From Streptomyces spinosisporus (GTDB lineage: Bacteria > Actinomycetota > Actinomycetes > Streptomycetales > Streptomycetaceae): 64,000 bases of DNA. The first letter of the stretch is position 1. Every line of letters starts with the position of its first letter. The stretch is from positions 248,001-312,000 of the forward strand of contig NZ_JALDAX010000009.1 in NCBI RefSeq assembly GCF_022698145.1. Direction: 5' to 3'. The notes beneath the pieces are model-generated. The model did no database searches. It saw only the letters and a program-made list of their open reading frames with translations, and had not been told where the DNA came from. This document shows positions 15,848 to 24,353 of the stretch, in pieces. A program made the position numbers and the translations under genes.

Positions 15848-17119
15848 TCAGGCCCGTCCGTGGGCCTCCTGCGAGCGGCGCGAGAGTGCGTCGATGACCA
15901 CCGCGGCGAAGAGCACGCCGCCGGTGATGACCAGCTGCACCGCCGTGGGCGTGTCCGTGATCGCCATGCCGGACGAGATCGACTGGATGACCAGCATGCC
16001 CAGCACCGCCGACCAGGTGGTGCCCCGTCCGCCGAACAGGCTGGTGCCGCCGATGACGGCCGCCGCGATGGCGTTGAGCAGCAGGACGCCCGAGCCGGAG
16101 GTCTGGCTCACCGAGGTGATCCGCGAGGCCAGGAACAGACCGCCGATCGCGGCCATCGTCCCCGAGGCCGCGAGCACCGCGGTGCGGATGCCGGTCACGT
16201 TGAGGCTGGCGCGGCGGGCCGCCTCCACGCCGCCGCCGAGCGCGTAGACCTGCCGGCCGTAGTGCGTGTGGCGCAGGAGGATGTCGAGGCCGGCCACCAC
16301 CACGAGGAAGATCAACAGGGCGAGCGGCAGGCCCTGGAAGCGGTTGAGCAGATAGGCCGACACGAACGCGACCACCGCGATCGCGCCCGCGCGCAGCGCG
16401 ATGTGCCGCAGCGAGCGGTGCGGCATGTCGGCGGCCGTACGGCGCCGCCGGTCCAGGTAGGAGATCGTGAAGACGGCGCCCGCACAGAGCGCCGCCAGGC
16501 AGTACGCCACCGCGTCGTGGGTGAAGTAGTAGTTGGTCAGGTCGGCGACCAGCCCGTTCTCGTCGAGGTTGACGGTGCCGCTGGTGCCGAGGACCGCGAG
16601 CATGAGGCCGTTCCAGGTGAGCAGCCCCGCGAGGGTGAGGACGAAGGCCGGCACCCGCGTCTTGGCGCACGAGTAGCCCTGGACGGCGCCCGCCGCGGTG
16701 CCTGCGAGCACCGCGAGGATCAGCGCGAGCCACTCGGGCGCGCCGTGGTGCACGTTCAGTACGGCGAAGACGGCCGCGGCCAGGCCACTGATCGAGCCCA
16801 CCGACAGATCGAGCTCTCCCAGCAGCAGGACGAAGACGATGCCGACCGCGATCAGGCCGGTGCCGACGATGTCCACGCTGAGGTTGGACAGGTTCCGCGG
16901 CGAGAGGAAGTTCCCGTTGAGGGACTGGAAGACGATCCACACCGTGGCCAGCACCAGGACGACGGGCAGCGAGCCCAGCTCGCCGGCGCGGAACCTGCGC
17001 CGCAGAGCGGCACCCCAGTCCTGCAGCGCCCGGGACAGGGTGTGCCCACGCCGCGCCGAAGGGTCTCCGGCGGCGGCAGCGGCGTCGTCGGCCTGTGTGT
17101 TCTCCGTCGTACGACGCAT
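15848..17119 (-). CDS. Sugar ABC transporter permease (XylH/RbsC family)
   Basis: A 423-residue BPD-transporter-2-type permease with about 10-12 hydrophobic segments and the signature LLLGELDLSVGSISGLAAAV typical of XylH/RbsC. NVTGIRTAVLAASGTMAAIGG and IAAAVIGGTSLFGGRGT near the C terminus are also characteristic. It should form the membrane channel for a pentose or similar sugar. I took the ATG at 17119, preceded by GAGGTGG. A GTG at 17128 would overlap the ATPase stop as GTGA and is equally plausible. Operon order is binding protein, ATPase, permease. Confidence 0.9.
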   Translation of the reverse strand: MRRTTENTQADDAAAAAGDPSARRGHTLSRALQDWGAALRRRFRAGELGSLPVVLVLATVWIVFQSLNGNFLSPRNLSNLSVDIVGTGLIAVGIVFVLLLGELDLSVGSISGLAAAVFAVLNVHHGAPEWLALILAVLAGTAAGAVQGYSCAKTRVPAFVLTLAGLLTWNGLMLAVLGTSGTVNLDENGLVADLTNYYFTHDAVAYCLAALCAGAVFTISYLDRRRRTAADMPHRSLRHIALRAGAIAVVAFVSAYLLNRFQGLPLALLIFLVVVAGLDILLRHTHYGRQVYALGGGVEAARRASLNVTGIRTAVLAASGTMAAIGGLFLASRITSVSQTSGSGVLLLNAIAAAVIGGTSLFGGRGTTWSAVLGMLVIQSISSGMAITDTPTAVQLVITGGVLFAAVVIDALSRRSQEAHGRA

Positions 17120-17124
17120 CCCGC

Positions 17125-17907
17125 TCACCACCTCGCCTCGTAGGATGTTCCGCGGCGCGGCACGTTCTCCGTGGCGCCGGTGACGGAGGCGATGATCTGT
17201 TCCTGGGACGCGGTGTTGACGTTGAAGAAGCCGTTGTTGCGTCCGAGCCGCAGCACGGCGGCGCGGTCCGCGAGGGCCTTCACGTCCCCCAGGTTGTGGC
17301 TGATGAGCAGGACGCCCATGCCACGGTCGCGCAGCGTGTCGACCAGGTCCAGGACCTCGGTGGTCTGCTCGAAGCCCAGCGCCGCGGTCGGTTCGTCCAG
17401 CAGCAGGACGCGGGGGTCGCCGAGGAGCGAGCGCGCGATGGCCACCGTCTGCCGCTGGCCGCTGGACAGCGAGACGACGGGGGCGCGCAGCTCGGGGACG
17501 GCCCTGGTCAGACGCCCGAGCAGGTCGATGGTGCGGCTCTCCATCGCCATCTCGTCGAGGAAGCCGTATCTGCGGATCTCCCGGCCGAGGAAGAGGTTGC
17601 CGACCACGTCGAGGTTCAGACACAGCGCGAGGTCCTGGTAGACGGTGGCGATGCCGAGGTCCCGGGCGTCGTGCGGGCGTCTGATGTGCACGGCGCGCCC
17701 CTCCCACTCGATGACGCCCCGCTCGGCGGGCGCGACCCCGGAGATCACCTTGACGAGGGTGGACTTGCCGGCGCCGTTGTCGCCGAGCAGGGCGACGACC
17801 TGACCGGCGTGGATCTCCAGGTCGACGTCCTTGAGGACCTCGACGGCGCCGAAGCGCTTGCACACGCCGCGCAGCGCCAGCAGGGGAGGAGCCGGCACGG
17901 ACATCAT
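17125..17907 (-). CDS. Sugar ABC transporter ATP-binding protein, single-domain
   Basis: About 260 residues with one nucleotide-binding domain: Walker A GDNGAGKSTLVK, signature VSLSSGQRQTVAIAR, Walker B RVLLLDEPTAAL and switch His in LLISHNLGD. It powers the neighbouring permease. Enteric XylG/RbsA proteins carry two such domains (about 500 residues); this is the single-domain form common in actinobacteria. GGGAAGGAG lies directly before ATGATG at 17907, so initiation could be at 17907, 17904 or an upstream GTG (17937). It is coupled to the permease gene. Confidence 0.9.
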   Translation of the reverse strand: MMSVPAPPLLALRGVCKRFGAVEVLKDVDLEIHAGQVVALLGDNGAGKSTLVKVISGVAPAERGVIEWEGRAVHIRRPHDARDLGIATVYQDLALCLNLDVVGNLFLGREIRRYGFLDEMAMESRTIDLLGRLTRAVPELRAPVVSLSSGQRQTVAIARSLLGDPRVLLLDEPTAALGFEQTTEVLDLVDTLRDRGMGVLLISHNLGDVKALADRAAVLRLGRNNGFFNVNTASQEQIIASVTGATENVPRRGTSYEARW

Positions 17908-17944
17908 CTCCTTCCCTGGCCCGGGCTCCGTCGGCACCGGCCCG

Positions 17945-19033
17945 TCAGGTCAGTCCGGCCCTGCTGCAGGCCGCCGCGAGCCGGGGGACGCAGATCTCCT
18001 CGACGGTGTAGAAGCCGTCCTTCACCAAGGTGTTCTTGATACCGGCGACGGTCACGGAGACAGGGGTGAGCAGGACGGCCGGGACGCTCCTGCCGTCGCT
18101 GGTGCGCACCCTGTCCCTGCCGACCTCGCCGAGACCGGTCCGCCGGGCCGCGGCCACGGCCATCGCGGCGCCCGCCGAGGCCTCCGGAGTGAAGGGCTTG
18201 TAGACGGTCATGTACTGCTCGCCGGCCACGATGCGCCGCACCGCCCCCAGCTCCGCGTCCTGCCCGGTGACGGGCGGCAGCGGGTCGACCTTGTTCGACT
18301 TGAGGGAGGAGATGCTGCCCGCGGCGAGGCCGTCGTTGGCGGCGTAGACCCCCTGGATGCGGTCGACGCCGAGTGCGGCGATGGCGCCGGACATGTTCAG
18401 GTTCGCGGTGTCGGTGCGCCACTGCAGGGTGTCGTACGCCTTGCCGATCTTCACTCGCCCGGTGAGCACGGACAGGGCGCCCTTCTTGAACGACACCGCG
18501 TTGGGGTCGCTGGGATCGCCGTTCATCATGACGATCTCGGGGACCGGCACGCGCTTGCCCATGGCTCTCAGCAGCGCCCTGCCCTGCAGTCGGCCGACCT
18601 CCTCGCCGTCGAAGGAGACGTATCCGGAGATCGGCCCCTGGGCGAGGCGGTCGTAGGAGATCACCGGGATGCCGGCCTCGGCCGCCTGTCCGACCGCCGG
18701 GCGCAGCGCCCTGGCGTCCACGGGCACCAGCAGGATGGCGTCGACGCTCTCGGTGATCACCGAGTCCATCTGCTCCCGCTGGATGGCGACGTCGCCCCTG
18801 GCGTTGGCGTGCTGGATGGAGCAGTCGGCGCACAGCTGCATGATCTTCTTCCGCAGCAGGGGCAGGTCCTGGGTCTCCCAGCGGGCCGTGGTGGCGTCCG
18901 GGAGCAGTACGGCGATCTTCGGCCCGTTCCCCCCGGCGGCACCGCTTCGGGTGCCGGACCCGCAGGCCGCCAGGGCCACGGCCGTCGAGACCGCCGTCAC
19001 GGCGACGGCCACACCCCGGTTGCAGGCCTTCAT
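17945..19033 (-). CDS. Sugar ABC transporter substrate-binding lipoprotein (XylF-like)
   Basis: A 362-residue periplasmic-binding-protein-fold lipoprotein. The N terminus has a charged start, a hydrophobic stretch and the lipobox ALAAC (AVALAACGSG). The mature part begins PKIAVLLPDATTARWETQD and continues with ILLVPVDARALRPAV and GIPVISYDR. These are usual in the XylF/RbsB class that binds D-xylose or related sugars. The first gene of the ABC operon; the intergenic 261 bp to the divergent SpoIIE-type gene must hold its promoter. The sugar is likely xylose by similarity, but this is not proven. Confidence 0.88.
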   Translation of the reverse strand: MKACNRGVAVAVTAVSTAVALAACGSGTRSGAAGGNGPKIAVLLPDATTARWETQDLPLLRKKIMQLCADCSIQHANARGDVAIQREQMDSVITESVDAILLVPVDARALRPAVGQAAEAGIPVISYDRLAQGPISGYVSFDGEEVGRLQGRALLRAMGKRVPVPEIVMMNGDPSDPNAVSFKKGALSVLTGRVKIGKAYDTLQWRTDTANLNMSGAIAALGVDRIQGVYAANDGLAAGSISSLKSNKVDPLPPVTGQDAELGAVRRIVAGEQYMTVYKPFTPEASAGAAMAVAAARRTGLGEVGRDRVRTSDGRSVPAVLLTPVSVTVAGIKNTLVKDGFYTVEEICVPRLAAACSRAGLT

Positions 19034-19294
19034 GTCGGGGACCTCCCTTCGGGACGGAGATCCGTCTGGGACACGCGTGTGGCGGTGGCAGGACGGCCTT
19101 TCGTCAGTGTGGCACCGGCCACGTCGATCTGCGAACGCGGCGACGGCCGCCGGAACAGGCGGTGCCGCCGAGGACCGGCCGGGCGGAACCGCCTTGTCCG
19201 GCGGCCCGGTGCGGTTCGTCGGCGTGTGCCACTCTGGTGGGTAGATGCCCGATCTCAGCCGCAGCCGCGGCGCGGACGGGAGGTTGGTTGCCCC

Positions 19295-21766
19295 ATGCCT
19301 CACGACGGCAGTGCCCGGGCCGGCGTCTCCCCGCCGCGGGTGGCCCCGCCGGAGGAGTTGGACACGTCGGCGGACGACCGTGCGCTGGCCTTCGCCGGAG
19401 TGGCCGTGGCAGCCGTCTATGTGTCCGGTGCCGATCGGCAGGAGCTGCGGCTGACGGAGACGCTGCGACGGGCCGCCTCCGAGTACCGGCCGCCCGAGCG
19501 GCTGTCGCTGACCGAAGGCTCCTCGCCCGCGGCCGAGGCCGTGCGCACCGACCTGCCGCTGTGGCCCACCGCCGCGGACCTCGCCGCCCACCCCGAGGGC
19601 GGGCTCCTGCGCACGGACGTCTCGCTCGGCGCCCTGCCCCTGACGGCGGAGGGCCGGCGGCTCGGCTGCCTCGTCGTCGTGGGGGCGGCCGGGGACGGCT
19701 TCGAGGCCGAGCAGCGGCACTTCCTGGAACGCTACGCCGACGCGATCGCCCGGCTGCTCGCCTCCGGTGCCGAGGGACCCGTGCTGGCGCCCGCCCTGGA
19801 AGGACTGCGGGTCGGCACCTTCGTCCTGGTGCCGGACACCGGCCTGATCGAGGCGGACGAGACCCTGCTCGGCCATGTCGGGATCGCACCGGCCGAGTTC
19901 GACGGCCGGGCGGACACCCTGCTCGCGCACGCGCTCCCGGAGGACATGCACGCCCTGGTGTCCGTCGTGGAACCGGACACCCAGGCCTTCGCCAGGCGGG
20001 AGCTGGAGTTCCGGGTCCGCGGCTCCGCAGGGGAGATGCGCTGGCTCAGCCTCAGCTGCCGGGTCCTGGCGGGCGGCGACGACCGCCCGGCCCGGGTGCT
20101 GGGCGTGGTGACGGCGGCCCGGGTCCTGCGGCGCGGCTCCGACGACGTGTCCAGGATCCAGTGGCTGACCGCGGCACTCGACGAGGCCACGACGGTCCAC
20201 GACGTCGGCCGCGTCGTCGTGACTGCTCTGCGCGAGCCGCTCGGTGCCGACCGCGTGGCCCTCGCCGAGCTGCAGGGCGACCGGCTGATGGTGACCGTCC
20301 TCGACCCGCCGCAGCCGTCCGCCTGGCCGCAGGAATGGCGCGCACAGTGGCGCACGGAGTGGCCCGACGCACCGATCAGCGCCCTGCCGACCCTGCAACT
20401 GGCCCTGCGCGACGGGCGGTTGGACCTGTGGCCTGCGGGCACCGCCGTCGAAGCGGGGCTCGCGGGCATCGGCAGCGGCGGTCTGGCCGTCCTGCCGCTG
20501 CCCGCCCGGGGGCGGATCGCCGGCGTCTGTCTGATCGGCTGGGACACCCCGCACGCCTTCCTGCCCGACGAGCGGTCCCTGCTGACCGCCACCGCGGCGC
20601 TGGTCGGGCACGCGCTCAAACGCGCCCACGAGCACGACGCCGAGCAGGAACTCGCGACGATGCTGCAGCGCAGCCTGCTGCCTCGGCGGCTGCCCCAACT
20701 GCCCGGCGGCACGGCCGTGGCCCGCTATCTGCCCGCCCGGCGCGGACTGCAGGTGGGCGGTGACTGGTACGACGTCATAGCCCTGTCCGAGGACCGTGTG
20801 GCGCTGGTCATCGGCGACGTACAGGGGCACAGCGCGGGAGCAGCGACCATCATGGGCCAGATGCGTACGGCGGTGCGGGCCTACGCCGTGGAGGGCCATC
20901 CGCCCGACGTGGTCGTCTCGCACGCCAACCGGCTCCTCGTCGGCATGGAGACCGACCTCTTCGCCACCTGCTGCTACGCCGAACTGGACCTGGAGCAGGG
21001 CAACACCCTGTTCGTCAGGGCCGGGCACCTCGCGCCGCTGGTGCGCCGGCCCGACGGCAGCACGGAGGAGATCGAGGTCGAGGGCGGGCTTCCCCTCGGC
21101 ATCCTCGCGGAGGCGGAGTTCCCCATGACCGCGGTCGAACTCGCCCCCGGCACCGTGCTCGCCCTGGTCACCGACGGGCTGGTGGAGGCCGCGGGTTTGC
21201 CCGTCGACGAGGGCATGGCCCTCACCCGCGCGGCACTCGCCGACGCCGATCCGGCGGACCTGGGACTGATGGCCGACCGGCTGCTGGGGGACGCGGGACG
21301 CCGCGAGGACGACGTGGCGCTGTTGCTGCTGCGCTACGACGGCATGCGGACCCGGCCGATCCGGGCGGGCTGGGTGGTGTGGCGGCTGCCGGACGCCGTC
21401 ATGCACGCCCGCCGCTTCACCGCGCGGACCCTGCGCCAGTGGAAGGCCGAGGACGTGTCCGACGCGGTGCTGCTGGTGGTGTCGGAACTGGTCACCAACG
21501 CCCTGGTGCACACCCAGGGACCGGTCCGCCTCGATCTCACGCTCCGCGGGGACCGGGTGCGCATCTGCGTCGGCGACTCCTCGCCGCGCGCGCCCGCGAA
21601 GCCGGTCATCGTCGACTGGGAGTCGACCGGCGGGCGTGGCCTGTTGCTGGTCGAGGCGCTGTCGGAGGACTTCGGGACCACACCGGTGGCCGGCGGGAAA
21701 CAGGTGTGGAGCGAGATCGTCGTCCCGCATCGCGATCCGGAACCGGAACCGGACGCTTCCGGCTGA
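19295..21766 (+). CDS. GAF/PAS-SpoIIE phosphatase-HATPase regulator
   Basis: An 823-residue cytoplasmic multi-domain signalling protein. In order: a GAF-like sensor region (about 25-160), a PAS-like region (170-280), a second GAF (290-440), a PP2C/SpoIIE serine phosphatase with VGGDWYDVI and VIGDVQGHSAGAA, and a C-terminal anti-sigma-type HATPase domain with the N-box SELVTNALVHT and G-boxes. Such proteins control anti-sigma-factor antagonist phosphorylation in Streptomyces stress and development. GGGAGG ends about 11 nt before the ATG at 19295; upstream open frame is non-protein-like. No partner anti-anti-sigma gene is adjacent. Confidence 0.9.
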   Translation: MPHDGSARAGVSPPRVAPPEELDTSADDRALAFAGVAVAAVYVSGADRQELRLTETLRRAASEYRPPERLSLTEGSSPAAEAVRTDLPLWPTAADLAAHPEGGLLRTDVSLGALPLTAEGRRLGCLVVVGAAGDGFEAEQRHFLERYADAIARLLASGAEGPVLAPALEGLRVGTFVLVPDTGLIEADETLLGHVGIAPAEFDGRADTLLAHALPEDMHALVSVVEPDTQAFARRELEFRVRGSAGEMRWLSLSCRVLAGGDDRPARVLGVVTAARVLRRGSDDVSRIQWLTAALDEATTVHDVGRVVVTALREPLGADRVALAELQGDRLMVTVLDPPQPSAWPQEWRAQWRTEWPDAPISALPTLQLALRDGRLDLWPAGTAVEAGLAGIGSGGLAVLPLPARGRIAGVCLIGWDTPHAFLPDERSLLTATAALVGHALKRAHEHDAEQELATMLQRSLLPRRLPQLPGGTAVARYLPARRGLQVGGDWYDVIALSEDRVALVIGDVQGHSAGAATIMGQMRTAVRAYAVEGHPPDVVVSHANRLLVGMETDLFATCCYAELDLEQGNTLFVRAGHLAPLVRRPDGSTEEIEVEGGLPLGILAEAEFPMTAVELAPGTVLALVTDGLVEAAGLPVDEGMALTRAALADADPADLGLMADRLLGDAGRREDDVALLLLRYDGMRTRPIRAGWVVWRLPDAVMHARRFTARTLRQWKAEDVSDAVLLVVSELVTNALVHTQGPVRLDLTLRGDRVRICVGDSSPRAPAKPVIVDWESTGGRGLLLVEALSEDFGTTPVAGGKQVWSEIVVPHRDPEPEPDASG

Positions 21767-21793
21767 CGGCCGGGTCCGTCGGCCGCGATCCCA

Positions 21794-22897
21794 TCAGTTC
21801 GGGTGCAGGTTCGGGTCCACATGGATTTTCGGGCCCGGTCCGGCGCCGGGTGGGCGTTCGCCGGCGAGTACGGGGCCCACCTCGTCGAGGCCCACGGTGG
21901 CGGCGACCAGCGGTCGGGGGTCGACCGCCCCGGACGCGTAGGCCTCGATGGTGGCGTCGAGGGCGGGGGAGGCGGAGAGGATGCCGACCGCGGTCACGTC
22001 CTTCAGGACCAGGGCGCGGGTGTCGATCCTGCTGGGCTCGCCGGCCAGTCCGATGTACACGAGGCGGCCGCCCGGCTCGATCAACTCCAGTGCCGTGGCG
22101 GGCAGATGGGCGGCGTTGGAGGCGTCGACGACCGCGTCGAAGGGGAGTTCAGGAAGGCCGCCCTCCGACCAGACGTGCTCGAACCCCAGAGTGCGCGCGA
22201 AGGTGAGGGAGTGGTCGGTGGGGCCCATCAGGTGGACCTCGGCGCCCAGGGACCGCAGGAACAGCGCGACCAGCAGCCCGATCGTGCCCGGCCCCAGCAC
22301 CAGGGCACGGTCCCCGGGACGGGGCGCGGCGGCCCGCGCGGCCCGCAGGGCGTTGCCGCCCGGCTCCACGAGCGCCCCGAGAACGGGGTCGACCGAGTCC
22401 GGCAGCACGTGCAACGAGCCGACAGGAACCGCGAGTTGTTCCGCCAGAGCGCCCGCCCGCGCCCCGCGGATACCGACCTCCTGCCGCTGCTCGCACACAT
22501 GCTGACGGCCCCGGAGACAACGGCGGCACCTGCCGCAGCTGAGCATCGTGTCGCCCATGACCCGGCGCCCCAGCCAGCCCTCGTCGACCCCGTCACCGAC
22601 CGCCGACACCCGCCCGGCCCACTCGTGACCCGGCCGCATCGGATACGCGGAGTGCCCCTCGTGCAGATAGGCCATCGCCCCGGTGAAGAACTCGACATCC
22701 GTACCGCACACGCCGACCCGCTCGACATCGACGACGACCTCGCCGGGAGCGGCCACCGGCGCCGGAACCTCCTGAACGGCGTACTCGCCGGGGGTGGTCA
22801 GGACGAACGCCCGCACGAGGCGCCGACCCACCGAGGCGCAACCGGGCGCCGGCACCGCCAAGCCACCGCGCTCGTCCGACGTCTGCGTATGCTCCAT
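21794..22897 (-). CDS. Zinc-dependent medium-chain alcohol/polyol dehydrogenase
   Basis: A 367-residue MDR-family dehydrogenase. GVCGTDVEFFTG supplies the catalytic zinc Cys. GHEWAGRVSAVG is the GHE motif. The structural-zinc cysteines are CGRCRRCLRGRQHVC. VLGPGTIGLLVALFL is the NAD(P)-binding Rossmann motif. It oxidises an alcohol or sugar alcohol; substrate not determined. The conserved domain begins at the GTG at 22816 (VRAFVLTTPGEY), which is a plausible start giving 340 residues. The ATG at 22897 has a better ribosome binding site (CGGAG) but adds 27 non-conserved residues. Confidence 0.85.
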   Translation of the reverse strand: MEHTQTSDERGGLAVPAPGCASVGRRLVRAFVLTTPGEYAVQEVPAPVAAPGEVVVDVERVGVCGTDVEFFTGAMAYLHEGHSAYPMRPGHEWAGRVSAVGDGVDEGWLGRRVMGDTMLSCGRCRRCLRGRQHVCEQRQEVGIRGARAGALAEQLAVPVGSLHVLPDSVDPVLGALVEPGGNALRAARAAAPRPGDRALVLGPGTIGLLVALFLRSLGAEVHLMGPTDHSLTFARTLGFEHVWSEGGLPELPFDAVVDASNAAHLPATALELIEPGGRLVYIGLAGEPSRIDTRALVLKDVTAVGILSASPALDATIEAYASGAVDPRPLVAATVGLDEVGPVLAGERPPGAGPGPKIHVDPNLHPN

Positions 22898-22944
22898 GGC
22901 GCTCCGAACTGTAGACCGTCGCACCGACCGCCGGAAGAAACTCC

Positions 22945-23073
22945 GTGGCTCGGGTGCGCAGCGCACAGGGGCACGAGGGCCAGGACCGCAACGCCATCGT
23001 CGTGCTCGCCGCCATCGGCGGCTCCACCAACGCCGTGGTCCATCTCCTCTCTACCGCAGGCCGGTTGGGCATC
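22945..23073 (+). pseudogene. Remnant of an IlvD/EDD-family dehydratase gene
   Basis: One frame encodes NAIVVLAAIGGSTNAVVHLL followed by STAGRLGI, which matches the highly conserved core of dihydroxy-acid/aldonate dehydratases (IlvD, Edd, AraC-type). Both sides are gone. About 40 residues are recognisable; they begin abruptly after the alcohol dehydrogenase gene and stop where the convergent binding-protein gene ends. A full IlvD is about 550-620 residues. This is a gene scar, probably left by deletion during insertion or loss of neighbouring genes. Confidence 0.75.
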
Positions 23074-23078
23074 ACGAG

Positions 23079-24353
23079 TCAGCGTGTGCTGCACACCGTC
23101 CGTGGGGCCGTGTCGCCGGGGGACTGGGCGTCCTGCACCTTCTGTACGTTGGTGAGGATCGGTTCGACATCGGGGGGCTTTGCGGCACCCTTCTTTCCGG
23201 TGTCGGCGACCTGTGCGAGGGTCAGGAGGGTGGCCTCGTAGAAGGCGTCGCGCACGGCGGGGGCCATGACGTCCGAGGCGTCCAGGCAGCGGGGTCCCTC
23301 ACGCAGCCGCCGGGCGATCTCGCTCTCGACGGCGTGACCCTCCGTCCGCACCTGCCGGTTCGCGGAGAACACGTCCGCGAGGTCGGCCCACTGCTGCTGG
23401 CCGTTCTTCGAGGCCAGGCGCTTGATCAGCGTCTCGGCGTCGGTGCTGTCGCTGAACAGCGCGGCGAAGTCGCCGGTCACCTCGTGGGCCCGGACCCGGC
23501 CGCCGCCACCGGGCAGCAGCGGGGCGGAGTCCACCAGTCGCGCCCGGTCCGCCTCGCCCTTGTAGAAGGAGCGTGCGAAGGAGCCCTGGTGCTCTAGGCT
23601 GCAGCCGTGCCACCCGTCGAACAGCAGCCCGTGGCTGTCGGGGTCGCCTCGATGGTCGGTGAGCAGTGCGTGCCGGGCCGCGGCCGGGTCCTGCCCGAGC
23701 AGATCCGCCCACGCCTGCCAGGCGCTGCGCACCGGCTCACTGAGCCACCACTTCCCCCGGGGTGAGTTCAGCGCCCATTTCTCGTAGGCCTGCGTGCCCG
23801 CCCGTTGCAGGACGAGGTCCTCGATCCAGTCGGTGCCGGGCCAGCCGGAGGCGCCGTCGTCTCCCATGCCGATGCACCAATCCTTCAGCGGCGCGGGAGA
23901 GCCGGCGGGCTTGCCGCCCTCGCGGTACCAGACGATGCTCTTCAGGTCCGCCTTGACGGGGACCCAGTACACATGGCCGGACTGTGGCGTGGCCGCGTTC
24001 CAGGGCGCGCCGTACTGCTCTGGCTTGTACAGGTCGTCCAGCGGTTTGAGGCGGTGCTGGTCGGCGTATTCGGCGAGTTCCCCGAGGCCCGGCATGATCA
24101 CGATGTCCGGCGGCTCTCCCGACTGGACCTTGGAGAGCAGCACCTCGCGCTGGGCCGCGGTGCCCTGGTAGCGGAACGGGACGCCGAGGCCGCGCAGCAG
24201 CTTCTCGAACTGCTCTCCCTGGTTCCCGGTCCAGGTGCCGAGGATGGTCACCGGCTGCCGGTCGTCGTGCTGCGCCCACACCACCACCGTGCCGCCCGCG
24301 GCCACCAGCAGCATGACCACGAGGATGATCAGTACCTTGAAGCGCCGGGTCAC
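23079..24353 (-). CDS. Membrane-anchored extracellular solute-binding protein (GlnH-position sensor protein)
   Basis: A 424-residue family-1-like solute-binding protein with an N-terminal uncleaved-looking helix (LIILVVMLLVAAGGTVVVWA) and no lipobox. The fold cues are VTILGTWTGNQGEQFEKLL, SGEPPDIVIMPGLGELAEYA and VYWVPVKADLKSIVWY. No permease or ATPase lies nearby. Its gene starts with a GTG overlapping the stop of the four-TM protein by 4 nt. The order kinase, VWA, four-TM protein, binding protein parallels mycobacterial pknG-glnX-glnH. I infer a sensory rather than transport role. Ligand unknown; the fold looks more like a carbohydrate binder than GlnH. Confidence 0.8.
   Translation of the reverse strand: MTRRFKVLIILVVMLLVAAGGTVVVWAQHDDRQPVTILGTWTGNQGEQFEKLLRGLGVPFRYQGTAAQREVLLSKVQSGEPPDIVIMPGLGELAEYADQHRLKPLDDLYKPEQYGAPWNAATPQSGHVYWVPVKADLKSIVWYREGGKPAGSPAPLKDWCIGMGDDGASGWPGTDWIEDLVLQRAGTQAYEKWALNSPRGKWWLSEPVRSAWQAWADLLGQDPAAARHALLTDHRGDPDSHGLLFDGWHGCSLEHQGSFARSFYKGEADRARLVDSAPLLPGGGGRVRAHEVTGDFAALFSDSTDAETLIKRLASKNGQQQWADLADVFSANRQVRTEGHAVESEIARRLREGPRCLDASDVMAPAVRDAFYEATLLTLAQVADTGKKGAAKPPDVEPILTNVQKVQDAQSPGDTAPRTVCSTR

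Noticed and set aside
17831..19294. N-terminal extension of the SpoIIE regulator by almost 490 residues
   Set aside because: The stretch lies opposite the ABC binding-protein and ATPase genes, is not protein-like, and a good ribosome binding site precedes the ATG at 19295.
22945..23241. A 98-residue gene in the IlvD-remnant region
   Set aside because: Only about 40 residues resemble IlvD/Edd; the rest of the frame is antisense to the binding-protein gene, so it is a remnant and not an intact gene.
23079..24353. Calling the solute-binding protein part of a sugar ABC importer
   Set aside because: No permease or ATPase lies nearby, the N terminus is a membrane anchor without a lipobox, and the neighbours form a signalling operon.
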